A DNA stretch of 64,000 nucleotides from Mesorhizobium sp. NBSH29 (GTDB taxonomy: Bacteria > Pseudomonadota > Alphaproteobacteria > Rhizobiales > Rhizobiaceae). The notes under the pieces are model-generated. The model made no database searches. It was given only the letters and a program-made list of their open reading frames with translations, and had not been told where the DNA came from. The DNA is taken from assembly GCF_015500055.1 (NCBI RefSeq), contig NZ_CP045493.1:40118-104117 (forward strand), read 5' to 3'. Positions 53,781 through 63,589 of this stretch are shown piece after piece; position 1 is the first letter of the stretch; each line of letters opens with the position of its first letter. The position numbers and the translations under genes were made by a program.

Positions 53781-54820
53781 GCGTGGTTGTTCAGGTCATG
53801 CTCGATCTGTTGTGCCGAGGCGAGAATGTCATCAAAGTTGGGCGGGGCGCCGAAGATCATCGCGGTCGTGTTGGCGTAGTCTCGCGAAAGCGCGTCGATC
53901 ATCCCGGGCACCGGCTCAATGGCGAAGCTCCCCGGCACCGCCGAGGCCAGATCATAGTCGGGACGATCGAAGAACATGCGCGCATGACGCACGCAGTCGG
54001 CGCCGAGATCGAGGTTGGCGAGCGCAGCCTTGCCGGTTTCCGATTGCATGAGACAGTGCAGGTCGTAGTAGTGGCGTGAAACCCGCTGCCCTGCCTGCCG
54101 CAATTCACCGCGCCGCTCATACCAGCGGCGCAGTCCGTGAGCGATCGCCACCTTGTCCCAGAAGGTTCGCGTCGCTTCGATCGTGGTGACGTCCGGTACG
54201 GCGAGGTCAACGCCAGCTGCGTCTCCGGCCACATAGGGCGCAATCGTCAGCGGCCCGTGGGGATCGAGTGCCGATTTTGCGCCGGATTCGAGACGTATCG
54301 CCGGTCGGACATAGGCCCCATCACGCGGTTCCACCTCGGGATACCAAAGCAGCAGGGTCTGCCCATCAGGATCGGCGTCATCAATTTCCACGCGACCCAC
54401 CCCGTCGGTGACGTCTGCCAACTGGGCGGCAAGGAACGCATTGAGCGGGCCGGTGATATAGGCCCGACAGGCATCTCGGATCGCGTTCAGTTTGGCGCGG
54501 CGCTTCTTGTTCGACAGCGCTTCGAGCTCTTCGACCGACGCGGGCTCTTCGAGGTCATCGCGGAACACCGTGACGTCGATATCCTCGGAGAAGCGCTTGA
54601 TGAGGTCATAGCCCTTTGAGAGCGACGTGCCGCCCTTGAAGAGCAGCCGCGGCTCTCCTGCCGGCCGTTCGTGATAAAGCGCATTGAGTGTCCAGCAGAC
54701 CCAGAAGTCCTTTTCGACATTGCCGACTGGGGCGCCAATACGGTTGGCCGTGGCGAGAAACAGATCGAGCCGGTCACGGGGCGACGCGGCAATAATCTGA
54801 CGGTAGGCCGCGGTCGTCAT
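53777..54820 (-). CDS. abiEii: AbiEii-type nucleotidyltransferase toxin, system 2
   Basis: 347 residues; ATG overlaps the antitoxin stop. N-terminal NVEKDFWVCWTLNALYH, catalytic RLLFKGGTSLSKGYDLIKRF and SEDIDVTVFRDD, later WDKVAIAHGLRRWYERRGEL and RVSRHYYDLHCLM. Larger than system 1 and of a different subgroup. Predicted nucleotide-transferring toxin of a type IV toxin-antitoxin or abortive-infection system. Intact, with all motif residues present. Confidence 0.92.
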   Translation of the reverse strand: MTTAAYRQIIAASPRDRLDLFLATANRIGAPVGNVEKDFWVCWTLNALYHERPAGEPRLLFKGGTSLSKGYDLIKRFSEDIDVTVFRDDLEEPASVEELEALSNKKRRAKLNAIRDACRAYITGPLNAFLAAQLADVTDGVGRVEIDDADPDGQTLLLWYPEVEPRDGAYVRPAIRLESGAKSALDPHGPLTIAPYVAGDAAGVDLAVPDVTTIEATRTFWDKVAIAHGLRRWYERRGELRQAGQRVSRHYYDLHCLMQSETGKAALANLDLGADCVRHARMFFDRPDYDLASAVPGSFAIEPVPGMIDALSRDYANTTAMIFGAPPNFDDILASAQQIEHDLNNHA

Positions 54821-55485
54821 GGCTTGCCCTCCGGCCCAGCGGTTGGGCCGAGGAGTTGGCGCAGGAACTCCTGCATCCAGATCGGCACGGCGGAAAGACC
54901 AGCGCGCAGATCCGCGCGGATCGCCTCGCCGTGCTTGGGGTCAGAAAGCAGGCGGCGCAATATGGTCGCGATCCGCTTGCGCTCGCTGTCCTGGGTCAGC
55001 ATATCCTGCATCCAATATAGCGCCTGCACGACCCGCATTCCCGGCCGATCCGCCCAATAAAGGCGGCTCGGGGCCGCATACTTGAAGTGGATTTCCTGGC
55101 TGCCGAGTTTGATCGGCTTCAATCTCGCATCGACCAGCACCTCGATCCGCGCGGGGACGGCCGTCGTGAGCCCAAGATCGTTGGCGGCCGTCATGCCATC
55201 GATGACGGTGCGCGCGTTGTCGCGGCGCGTCACGGCCCGGATCACGGCGCGATAGTCCGGCACGGTGGCGCGGCCGGTCAGAGTATTGGTCCGCGGCTGG
55301 TCGTAGAGACCGCGGTCGATCCGGCGAAGCTCTTGAGCTGCAGCCAGTCGCTGCAGGGTCTTGTCCACGGCGGCGCGCGCGCCGAGATCGGCAAAGTCGC
55401 CGGGGGTCCAGACCTCCTCGGGCTTGGACCCGATGCGTGCGAGCACGCGCGAGCGAATATCGGTGTCGTGTTCGACCGTTGTCAT
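54817..55485 (-). CDS. abiEi: AbiEi-type (DUF6088-like) antitoxin, system 2
   Basis: 222 residues from ATG 55485 (MTTVEHDTDIRSRVLARIGS); longer frames upstream run through the operators and are not favoured. Winged-HTH N-terminus (EVWTPGDFADLGARAAVDKT, LQRLAAAQELRRIDRGLYD), then the antitoxin core (AVIRAVTRRDNARTVIDGMT, AANDLGLTTAVPARIEVLVD). Two perfect-looking operators cover its start. It represses the pair and neutralises the toxin. Confidence 0.9.
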   Translation of the reverse strand: MTTVEHDTDIRSRVLARIGSKPEEVWTPGDFADLGARAAVDKTLQRLAAAQELRRIDRGLYDQPRTNTLTGRATVPDYRAVIRAVTRRDNARTVIDGMTAANDLGLTTAVPARIEVLVDARLKPIKLGSQEIHFKYAAPSRLYWADRPGMRVVQALYWMQDMLTQDSERKRIATILRRLLSDPKHGEAIRADLRAGLSAVPIWMQEFLRQLLGPTAGPEGKP

Positions 55486-55557
55486 GTCCGAAATATGTGA
55501 CAAGTTTCGGACAACGGCAAGGGGGAGTTGTCCGAAGAATGCTACAAATTTCGGACA
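55485..55557. promoter_or_regulatory. Two spaced palindromic operators of AbiE system 2
   Basis: Site 1: TGTCCGAAA (55485-55493) and TTTCGGACA (55505-55513), 11-base spacer, overlapping the start codon. Site 2: TGTCCGAAG (55529-55537) and TTTCGGACA (55549-55557), again an 11-base spacer. The sites start 44 bp apart, about four helical turns, so two repressor dimers could bind on one face. Confidence 0.8.
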
Positions 55558-55688
55558 CCTCTTTAGTCCGCCCGTCTCGGCCGAACTGACGTGCACGTTC
55601 CGTGCTTAGAAAGTCGCATAGAGGGCAGAGTGGAACTTTACAACAGTCGCAACATCTCTGCGTTTCGTCGTCGTCATCTCATCGACTG

Positions 55689-57011
55689 TTATAGCCGCCT
55701 CCCATTTCCGGGTGACGGCGTAGCGCTATGCCTACGGCTTCTTGTCTTCTGCGCCGGGCTTAGGCGGCTCTGGTCCTCATCGGCCGTTCGGGCATCCATA
55801 TTCAACGTCTCAGGTGTCGTGGTGGACAACACAGGAATGATCTGGAAATCGGGGCGCAAGGAAGGGTGGATCGCTGTCGTTCGTATCGAGCGCCAAAGCG
55901 CGTACAGCCCGTAGAGGGCGTACACTCCACCCATCGCGACGAAAAAGCCGTTTGGACCCATGACGTCCATCAGGCGGCCACCGAGCTGGGGCCCCACCAT
56001 ATTACCAATCCCGTAGACGATCAGCAGCCCGCCCGAGACCTGTATGAACTCGTCCGCGTCTGCCTGGTCGTTGGCATGCGCCACATTGAGCGCATAGATG
56101 GTGAACAGGACAGAGCCCAGCGCAAACATGCCTGCAATTATGCTTGTCGGTTCGGTTGGCGCTATGACGATCATCGCGATCGAAATCGCCACCCCTATGG
56201 CACCCGCTAAAGCCATCACATACCGTCGGTCGAAGCGATCGGACAATTTGCCAAACGGCACCTGGAACACCATTCCCCCGACCATCGCCGCCGTCAGCAT
56301 CGCTGCAATGCCCGTCGCCGACAGCCCCATGGCTTTGCCATATAGTGGGCCGAAATAGATCCAGTTGCCAAAGATCACGCCAGCGAGGAACGAGCCGACG
56401 ACGGCAACCGGCGATCTTCTGAACAGCGCTCGTGCATCGATCCTGACCTGGGTGAGCGGTTGCGGAGCCGGCGCAACTGATAGAGCCACGGGGATAAGCG
56501 CGGCTCCGAAAGCAATGGCTGCTACCATGAACAGGGTCTCATTCATTATGTCGCCGAGGGGCAATATGAACTGGCCTGCGGCTACACCCGACATCGATAC
56601 GATCATGTAGGCTGCAAAGATTGTGCCGCGGTTGGAATTGTCGACACGCTCATTCAGCCAGCTCTCGACAACCATGTAACCGCCGACGAGAGTCAAGCCA
56701 CCGACGGCACGGAAGGCGGCCCAGGCGAAGGGATGAGGTACCAGCGCCAGCAGTAGCATCGAAGCGGCAAGTAGCGTCTGCAGGATGGCGAAGACCCGGA
56801 TGTGACCGACGCGTCTGACGAAGAGCGGGGTCAGAAGGCAGCCAGTAGTAAAGGCGACCGCATAGGCCGTTCCAATCCAGGCGATTGTCGTCGACGACCA
56901 GCCTTCCGCCGACGCTCGTAGCGGTATCAGAACATTGCCAAGCCCGGTCCCAACCATCATCAGGAAGGTGCCGAGAAGCAGAGCCGCAAATGAACGAACT
57001 TGAAGCCACAC
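55689..57011 (-). CDS. MFS transporter (YcaD/CynX-like)
   Basis: 440 residues, GTG 57011 start likely. Twelve hydrophobic segments; the cytoplasmic loop 2-3 region LLTPLFVRRVGHIRVFAILQ and its second-half counterpart QVPFGKLSDRFDRRYVMALA (the MFS signature GxLSDRxxRR). The conserved FRAVGGLTLVGGYMVVESWL is typical of the YcaD group. The C-terminal tail after helix 12 (about 60 residues, polar) is long. Substrate unknown. It is transcribed away from the biosynthetic operon and towards the AbiE operators, without a clear partner. Confidence 0.9.
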   Translation of the reverse strand: MWLQVRSFAALLLGTFLMMVGTGLGNVLIPLRASAEGWSSTTIAWIGTAYAVAFTTGCLLTPLFVRRVGHIRVFAILQTLLAASMLLLALVPHPFAWAAFRAVGGLTLVGGYMVVESWLNERVDNSNRGTIFAAYMIVSMSGVAAGQFILPLGDIMNETLFMVAAIAFGAALIPVALSVAPAPQPLTQVRIDARALFRRSPVAVVGSFLAGVIFGNWIYFGPLYGKAMGLSATGIAAMLTAAMVGGMVFQVPFGKLSDRFDRRYVMALAGAIGVAISIAMIVIAPTEPTSIIAGMFALGSVLFTIYALNVAHANDQADADEFIQVSGGLLIVYGIGNMVGPQLGGRLMDVMGPNGFFVAMGGVYALYGLYALWRSIRTTAIHPSLRPDFQIIPVLSTTTPETLNMDARTADEDQSRLSPAQKTRSRRHSATPSPGNGRRL

Positions 57012-57246
57012 GATGAATGCTCACGTCAATGCTTCGCCTCAGTGTAGGGCGGGTTGCTGAAGGGCGACCGCACGAAAGCGCCATTTTGCTGGCGCTTTCA
57101 GCCAACCCGCAGTGAACGCCTGCTCGCTTACGCACCTCTGCCTAGGCATGGAATTCACTATGATGCGGTGTGCCATCAAATCCGATCAGGGATTGGAATT
57201 CACTGTTGCCTTTGCGCCGCTTCCGTTCAGTTCGCGGGAAAGCGAC

Positions 57247-57581
57247 GGCATGTCGCCATGGGACGAGTTCGGCCTCGACCACAACGAGACCCGTTCCTGG
57301 CATGGCTGGTATCGGCACGTTTCGCTCGTCATGCTCGCCTTCGCGATGATGGCCGCGATCCGCCATCATGCCAATGCCGCGCCGCCCCCAAAAACGACGC
57401 GAAGGACAAGATCGGGAACCCGCCGCTGATCCGCTGGTCGGTTCAGGAAATCCGCCGCATCGCCACTCGTCTCGCCCGACGACGTATCCACCCGGCAACT
57501 GTCATCGCATGGTCGCTGTGGCGACGAGCACATCAGGCCGCAGCTCGACAATCCCACCTCAAATCAAAAGCGCAACTGTAA
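57247..57581 (+). pseudogene. IS701-family transposase, C-terminal remnant
   Basis: WDEFGLDHNETRSWHGWYRH then VSLVMLAFAMMAAIRHHANA is the C-terminal catalytic Glu region of IS701-type transposases. A frame change near 57395 is followed by IRWSVQEIRRIATRLARRRI and WSLWRRAHQAAARQSHLKSK to TAA 57581. The N-terminal two thirds are missing. It separates the MFS gene from the biosynthetic operon. Confidence 0.75.
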
Positions 57582-57639
57582 TGCTAGGGTAAGGGCCACC
57601 CCCACAGCCATTGTAAGTGGAACTTAAACGTATTGTCTT

Positions 57640-58827
57640 ATGAAACAGTCGTGGCCGGTTTTCGCTCAGCAGACACCGACCGGACAGTTCAAGGGCAGGA
57701 CGGGGTCTCCAATAGTGTCAGAGGTGAGGCCATTTGAGCAGAACGACGCCCTCGCAGTCGGGGAAATGTTTCTGCGCGTCCTCCGCCACGAGTCGCCGGC
57801 CAACGGAGCGGCTGATCTTGCGGCCTATCTCGACGATCTCTTTTGCGGGCCATACGGGCGCGATGGGGAAATCGCCTCGCGCGTTCACATCGCAGAAAGC
57901 GGCCGTGTAAACGGCTTTATCGGGGTACTTCCACAGGCCATGGAACTGGACGGGGAAAGCCTAAGGGCGGCCATCTGTACCACATGGATGGTCGACGACC
58001 ATGAAGCCGATCCTTTTGCCGGCGCTCGCCTTCTCAAAGCGGTGCTTTCAGGACCGCAAGACCTCTGTTTCAGCGAGACGTCCAACAATCTGGCGACAGC
58101 GATGTGGCGCAGGATGGGCGCGCATGTGCTGTCGTCGTACAGCCTGGAATATGTGCGTGTACTCCGCCCGATTGGGTTCGTTACGCGCATGGCTGCTGAT
58201 CGGTTTGGCTTGCTCGGTGCATTCTTATCATTGGCCGGCTTGGCTGACCGCGCCGTTGGCGCCGGCGGGAGAGGACTTTCCTGGGTCGGCTACCAGCCGC
58301 GCTCCGGCAAGGCCGACATGTTGACTGAAACCGAACCGAGCCGGGCCGAACTCGTTGCGGCCGTCCAACAGCTTGTCGTGCACCATCCTCTGAACCCGCG
58401 ATGGCGCGACGAACAGCTTTCGCGCATGCTCACGCATGCTGACGTGAAGGCCAAACACGGCGAGCGTGTCCAGCGCCTCCTGCTGACACGAGGCGGAAAA
58501 CTTGCCGGCCTGTTCATCTACTATGGTGACCGAGCAGGGATTGGCCGCGTTATGCAACTCATGGCCGTTCCGGGCATGGAGGCGCTGATCGTCGAACGGC
58601 TGCTCGCCAACGCCCATGATCGGGGCCTTGCCGCAATTCGCGGTCGCTCCCAGCCAGCGTTGCTCGATGCTATGCTAGATCGCAAATTCGCGTTTCTCCA
58701 TGCCTCTTCCACGACGCTATATTCCCTAAGAGCAGATGTGGTTGCCGCGGCAACCCAAGGGCGCGCGTTCCTCAACGGCCTGTCGGGCGAGAGCTGGACG
58801 CGCCTTATCGGCGATCGCTTCGATTGA
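57640..58827 (+). CDS. GNAT-like acetyltransferase-fold protein
   Basis: 395 residues from ATG 57640 (no strong ribosome site; GTG 57715 at VSEVRPFEQNDALAVGEMFL is an alternative). The first half looks like a GNAT fold (RVHIAESGRVNGFIGVLPQA, then MVDDHEADPFAGARLLKAVL with the acyl-CoA loop region). The second half repeats the theme more weakly (LTRGGKLAGLFIYYGDRAGI). It stands 16 bp before the asparagine synthetase gene, so it is the first gene of that operon. It probably acylates an intermediate of the same product. Confidence 0.65.
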   Translation: MKQSWPVFAQQTPTGQFKGRTGSPIVSEVRPFEQNDALAVGEMFLRVLRHESPANGAADLAAYLDDLFCGPYGRDGEIASRVHIAESGRVNGFIGVLPQAMELDGESLRAAICTTWMVDDHEADPFAGARLLKAVLSGPQDLCFSETSNNLATAMWRRMGAHVLSSYSLEYVRVLRPIGFVTRMAADRFGLLGAFLSLAGLADRAVGAGGRGLSWVGYQPRSGKADMLTETEPSRAELVAAVQQLVVHHPLNPRWRDEQLSRMLTHADVKAKHGERVQRLLLTRGGKLAGLFIYYGDRAGIGRVMQLMAVPGMEALIVERLLANAHDRGLAAIRGRSQPALLDAMLDRKFAFLHASSTTLYSLRADVVAAATQGRAFLNGLSGESWTRLIGDRFD

Positions 58828-58843
58828 TCGGAGGAGTAGCACG

Positions 58844-60782
58844 ATGTGCGGGATAACCGGTTTTCTGGGATCGACCGTTTCGACCGATGCGGCAGCGCCC
58901 CTGCTGAAGAGCATGACCGTCGCGCTCTGCCATCGCGGGCCGGACGAGAAGGGCGTCTATACTGCGCCGGGCGTCGGTCTCGGTCATGCCCGGCTTTCGG
59001 TTGTCGGCCTGGCAGACGGCAAGCAGCCCATGGCGGCTGCAAATGGTGATCTCGTCATTTCCTATAACGGAGAGGTCTTCAACTACGTTGAACTCCGCGA
59101 ACGTTTGCAGGCCCGCGGAAGACGTTTTCTGACCACCAGCGACACAGAGGTGATCCTGCATCTCTATGACGAGATGGGTACGGCCTGTCTCGACGAACTC
59201 AACGGCGATTTCGCGTTCGCATTGTGGGACGCGCGGCGTCAAAACCTGTGGCTGGCGCGCGATCGCATTGGCGTGCGTCCGCTCTACTATACGGAAATCC
59301 GCGGCACGCTTTTTTTCGCTTCCGAGATCAAGGCGTTCATGGCTGCGCCGGGCTTTGCAGCCGAACTCGACCCCGTCGCGCTGGACCAGATTTTCACGCT
59401 CTGGGCGCCGATAGCACCTCGAACGGCTTTCAAGGGTGTCAGAGAGCTGCCGCCTGGGCACATGATGATTGCGCAGGGTTCCAGCCGGACGGTGAGCCAG
59501 TGGTGGCGTATGGAATTTCCCCGCGATGGCGAGTTCAAGACGCCTGAGCGTCCAGTCGAACAGCTTGGAGAGTTGCTGGAAGACGCCACCCGCATTCGTC
59601 TTCGTGCAGACGTGCCGGTTGGCGCCTATCTTTCCGGCGGTCTCGACTCTTCGCTCATCACCGCCCTTGCCGCGCGGGTGGCGCCAGGGCGTCTCGAAAC
59701 GTTCTCGGTCGGGTTCCGTTCCCCAGAGCATGATGAAAGCCTGTGGCAGGCGGAGGTCGCCGAAAAAACTCGGCGTGCAAAACCATCAGGTGCGGTGCGG
59801 AGAAGACGAGATCGCTGCCGAATTTCCTACCATAATCGCGCACACCGAATGCCCGGTACTGCGCACGGCGCCGGCACCGCTCTACCAGCTCGCGAGCATC
59901 GTTCGTGCAAATGGCATGAAGGTTGTGTTGACCGGCGAGGGCGCCGACGAGATTTTCGCCGGCTACGATATTTTCCAGGAGGCTGCGGTGCGGCGCTTTT
60001 GCGCCCGTCAGCCAGGCTCGACACGCCGGCCGCTTCTGTTTCGCCGCCTATATCCCTATCTGCCGCAGTTGCAGCACCAGAGCGTGGACTATCTCGCACG
60101 TTTCTTCTCCACCGGTGGAGACGGCCTCACCGATCCGCTGTTCTCGCATCGGCCGCGCATGCGTTCGACGGCGGCGGCGAAACTCTTCTATTCCCCCGAT
60201 CTGAAATATACGCTCGGCGATTACGATGCGGCGGCCGATCTCGCAGCGCAGTTGCCCGGCGATTTCAGGCGCTGGCATCCGCTCAACCAGGCGCAATATC
60301 TCGAGGCCCGTTTTCTGCTCCCAGGTTACATTCTCTCCAGCCAGGGCGATCGTGTCATGATGGCCCACGGCGTGGAAGGGCGGTTTCCGTTTCTCGACCA
60401 CCGCGTCATCGCGTTCGCCGCCGGACTCCAACCGGAGCTGAAGATGCGGGGGCTGCGCGAAAAGTTCATTCTGAAGGAGGCCGCGCGCGGCCTTGTGCCA
60501 GATACGGTCGTCAACCGGCCCAAACAGCCGTTTCGAGCGCCCGACAGCCAGGCATTTTCCACTCCCGCAGCCCGTGCATCGACCGAGACGGTCCTGTCGG
60601 AAGGCGCGCTGGCTGAAACCGGTCTGTTCAATTCTGCGATGGTCGAGAGGCTGAAAGTCAAAGCCATTAACGGTCGGGCAACCAGCTTCAAGGACAATAC
60701 AGCCTTTATGGGCATTCTCTCGGCGCAACTGTGGCACAAGGTCTTTGTCACCGACCAGCCGAACCGGACGGAAACAAAGTGA
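58844..60782 (+). pseudogene. Asparagine synthetase (glutamine-hydrolysing), one-base frameshift
   Basis: ATG 58844 (GGAGGAG upstream) gives MCGITGFLG with the nucleophilic Cys of the class II amidotransferase. Then HRGPDEKG, the glutaminase loop VISYNGEVFNYVELRERL, and LSGGLDSSLITALAARV for ATP. At the run of six A (59763-59768) the frame shifts: one A fewer restores EVAEKLGVQNHQVRCGEDEI and the rest of the synthetase domain (VVLTGEGADEIFAGYDIF, GVEGRFPFLDHRVIAFAAG) to TGA 60782. It would amidate a carboxyl group of a product or carrier-bound acid. The shift may be a real lesion or a homopolymer sequencing error. Confidence 0.9.
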
Positions 60783-60793
60783 GGGTTGGCGGC

Positions 60794-61048
60794 GTGGCAA
60801 ACGATGCGCAAGAAAAAATCCGTGATTTCATCGTCGAGAATTTCCTGTTCGGCGACGACGTTCAGCCTCTGCCCGGCGACCTTTCACTCATGGAAAACGA
60901 CCTCGTCGATTCCACCGGCGTTCTCGAACTGGTCGGATTTATCGAGGAAGCGTTCGAAGTAAAGGTCGGAGACGCCGATATCGTGCCGGGGAACCTCGAT
61001 TCCATCGACAGGATCGCAGCCTTCATCGAACGCAAAAAGGCCGCCTAA
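60794..61048 (+). CDS. Acyl/peptidyl carrier protein
   Basis: 84 residues from GTG 60794 (GAGGG 8 bases upstream), 11 bp after the synthetase stop. The phosphopantetheine site is clear: ENDLVDSTGVLELVGFIEEA, with the Ser of the D-S-x-x-x-L-E motif. Acidic, helical (IRDFIVENFLF at the start, LDSIDRIAAFIERKKAA at the end). It carries the acyl or aminoacyl intermediate activated by the following ligase. Confidence 0.92.
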   Translation: MANDAQEKIRDFIVENFLFGDDVQPLPGDLSLMENDLVDSTGVLELVGFIEEAFEVKVGDADIVPGNLDSIDRIAAFIERKKAA

Positions 61049-61068
61049 CCTGGCCGGGAGACGCATCG

Positions 61069-62607
61069 ATGCGCATTGAAGGCCACCTTCGCGAAAGCTG
61101 CCGCAAGCATGCCGGCAAGACCGCGATCGTGGACGGCGCGCAGCGATTTAGCTACGCGGAACTTTCAAATGCATCGGAGAGGCTTGCCGCATCGCTGGCG
61201 ACCAACGGTGTCGTCAAGGGCGACCGGGTCCTGGTGTTAGCCGCAAATGGCTGGCAAACCGCCGTCGCGTCTTATGCCGTCTGGATGGCGGGTGCCGTGC
61301 TTTGTCCGGTCAATCCTTCCACCAAGGCAAGGCGGCTGTCCTTTATCGTCAACGATTGTGAGCCGAAGGCGATCATCGCGGACGCGAGGAGCGCGCCTAC
61401 GGTTGCGAACATGCTGTCGTTAGCCATCAAGGTTCGACCCAAGGTAATCCTGACGCGGCCGCACGCCCAGCTTCCCGAAGCCCTCGACTTTGCCCATTGC
61501 CTGTTGGCCGAACCTGCTCTGGCTGGCCTGGATCTTTCCGACAGCGACCTTGCCAGCATCATTTACACCTCGGGATCGACCGGTGACCCGAAGGGCGTGA
61601 TGATGGGGCACGACAATATCGACGCCGCAACCGCATCCATCGCGGCCTACCTTGGCAACAACGAAAACGACGTCATCCTCAATGTGTTGCCGCTATCTTT
61701 CGGATACGGACTGACGCAACTCCTCACTGCAGTGCAAACGGGCGCCACATTGGTGCTGGAGAAATCCTTTGCCTATCCGGCTGTCATCTTCGAGCGGCTG
61801 CGCGAAGAGGGCGTCACCGGCTTTCCCGCGGTTCCTTGCATGCTCGCCATGATGTTGCGGATGGAGAATCTGGATCCGGCTCTGTTCGCAAGCCTGCGCT
61901 ACATCACCAGCGCGGCCGCACCCTTGCCAGTCGCCCACATCCGCAGGCTGCGAACCCTGTTTCCCCACGTGCAGCTTTACTCCATGTACGGCCAGACCGA
62001 ATGCGTGCGCGCGACCTGGCTTCCTCCTGGCGAGATCGACCTGCGGCCCGACTGCGTCGGCATTGCCATTCCGGGCACTGCGATCCAGGTCGTCGACGAC
62101 CTGGGATTCGAAGTTGCCCCGGGAACCGTCGGGGAACTTGCCGTGTCGGGGCCCCACGTGATGCGCGGCTACTGGAACAACCCTGCGGCGACGCAATTCA
62201 CGGTGCGCCCCGACCCACTGACCGGGACCAGACGCCTTCACACGGGCGATCTGTTCCTTGCGGATGGCGACGGCCACGTCACATTCGTCTCCCGCAAGGA
62301 CGACATTATCAAGACGGGTGGTTTCAAGGTTGCGCCGCGGGAAGTGGAATCCGCGCTCTACGAACTGGAAGGCGTGGTCGAGGCGCTTGTCGTCGGCATG
62401 CCGGATCCGGTGCTCGGCGAGACGCTCAAGGCGCTGATCGTGAAGTCGATCGATACGTTAAGCGCCGAGGATGTTCTGCGTTATTGCGCACAGATCCTAA
62501 ATGATTTCATGGTGCCCCGGGAAGTCGAGTTCTGCGACACCCTGCCAAAGACTCCGAGCGGGAAACTCAGCCGACGCCTCGCTTCACGCAGACGCAAAGC
62601 GGCATGA
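61069..62607 (+). CDS. AMP-forming acyl/aryl/aminoacyl ligase
   Basis: 512 residues. ANL-family motifs: IIYTSGSTGDPKGVMMG (A3, about 165), LYSMYGQTECVRATW (A5, about 305), LHTGDLFLADGDGHVTF (A7), SRKDDIIKTGGFKVAPREVE (A8) and the A10 Lys in TLPKTPSGKLSRRLASR. It activates a carboxylic acid as adenylate and probably loads the carrier protein encoded 20 bp upstream. Its stop overlaps the start of the NAD-synthase-like pseudogene. Intact. Confidence 0.94.
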   Translation: MRIEGHLRESCRKHAGKTAIVDGAQRFSYAELSNASERLAASLATNGVVKGDRVLVLAANGWQTAVASYAVWMAGAVLCPVNPSTKARRLSFIVNDCEPKAIIADARSAPTVANMLSLAIKVRPKVILTRPHAQLPEALDFAHCLLAEPALAGLDLSDSDLASIIYTSGSTGDPKGVMMGHDNIDAATASIAAYLGNNENDVILNVLPLSFGYGLTQLLTAVQTGATLVLEKSFAYPAVIFERLREEGVTGFPAVPCMLAMMLRMENLDPALFASLRYITSAAAPLPVAHIRRLRTLFPHVQLYSMYGQTECVRATWLPPGEIDLRPDCVGIAIPGTAIQVVDDLGFEVAPGTVGELAVSGPHVMRGYWNNPAATQFTVRPDPLTGTRRLHTGDLFLADGDGHVTFVSRKDDIIKTGGFKVAPREVESALYELEGVVEALVVGMPDPVLGETLKALIVKSIDTLSAEDVLRYCAQILNDFMVPREVEFCDTLPKTPSGKLSRRLASRRRKAA

Positions 62608-63589
62608 ACATGATGATATCAGCCTTCGAACTTTCCGCCCTTTCCATCGATGCTGAAAGGGAGGCAGAGCGATCGCTTCGAGAATGCGCGACGCGCTGCG
62701 CCACGACCTGCGCAAGCGCGGTTTTGTAATTGGAATTTCCGGCGGCATCGATTCAGCCAGTCTGTACGGCGCTGGCCGTGCGTGCCGTCGGGCCCGCGCG
62801 GGTGTTCGGCCTGCTGATGCCAGAGCACGATTCCGACCCGGACAGCCTGCGGCTCGGTACGGCTGTGGCTGAAACTTTCGGCATCGAGAATGCGGTAGAG
62901 GATATCGGCCCCACGCTCGAGGCTACGGGGTGCTATTCGTTCGCCGCGACGACGCCATCCGCGAGGTTTGTGCCGGATTACGGCGCAGGATGGTCGAGCA
63001 AGATCGTCTTCGATAGTGCGCTGACGTCGGGCGGCTACAACATCTCGTCGCTTGTGGTGCGCTCGCCCGATGGCCAAATGCGCAAAGCTGCGCCTGCCGG
63101 CGGGCATCCTATCTCGGCGTTGTCGCATCGACCCAACATGAAGCAGCGTACCCGCAAACAGCTTGAATACTACCCACGCCGACCGGCTGAATTTTGCCGT
63201 CATCGCACCCCCACCTGCTCGAGTACGATCAGGGCTTCTTCGTCAAGAACGGTGACGGCGCAGCCGACATCAAGCCGATCGCGCCATCTCTACAAATCGC
63301 AGGTCTACGCACTTGCCGCCCATCTCGGTGTACCCGCGGAAATTCGCAAACGCCCGCCGGACCACCGATACTTACTCACTGCCTCAAACGCAGGAAGAGT
63401 TCTATTTCTCGCTGCCCTACGCGAAGATGGATGCGTGCCTGTACGCGCTCGACAGCAACCTTTCCGCTTCGCAAACCGGTGCGGCCATAGGGCTTTCTGA
63501 AGCCCAGGTCGAGGCGGTGTGGAGCGATATTGCGGGCAAAACGCAAGGTGGCGCGCTATCTACACATGGCGCCCGTTCTGGTGGAATGA
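62604..63589 (+). pseudogene. NAD synthase-like amidating ligase, multiply frameshifted
   Basis: The start ATG 62604 overlaps the ligase stop. Pieces of one protein appear in changing frames: MRDALRHDLRKRGFVIGISG with SGGIDSA (PP-loop ATP site), then ALAVRAVGPARVFGLLMPEH, SALTSGGYNISSLVVRSPDG, later LLEYDQGFFVKNGDGAADIK, YKSQVYALAAHLGVPAEIRK and PYAKMDACLYALDSNLSASQ, ending MAPVLVE-stop at 63589. At least five indels. The intact ancestor was an NH3-dependent NAD-synthase-family enzyme, an odd member for such an operon, probably amidating a product. Confidence 0.85.

Noticed and set aside
59763..59768. Programmed frameshift at the A-run of the asparagine synthetase
   Set aside because: The needed shift skips one A (+1), which does not fit the classical -1 slippery heptamer, and the family does not use frameshifting; an indel or sequencing error is simpler.
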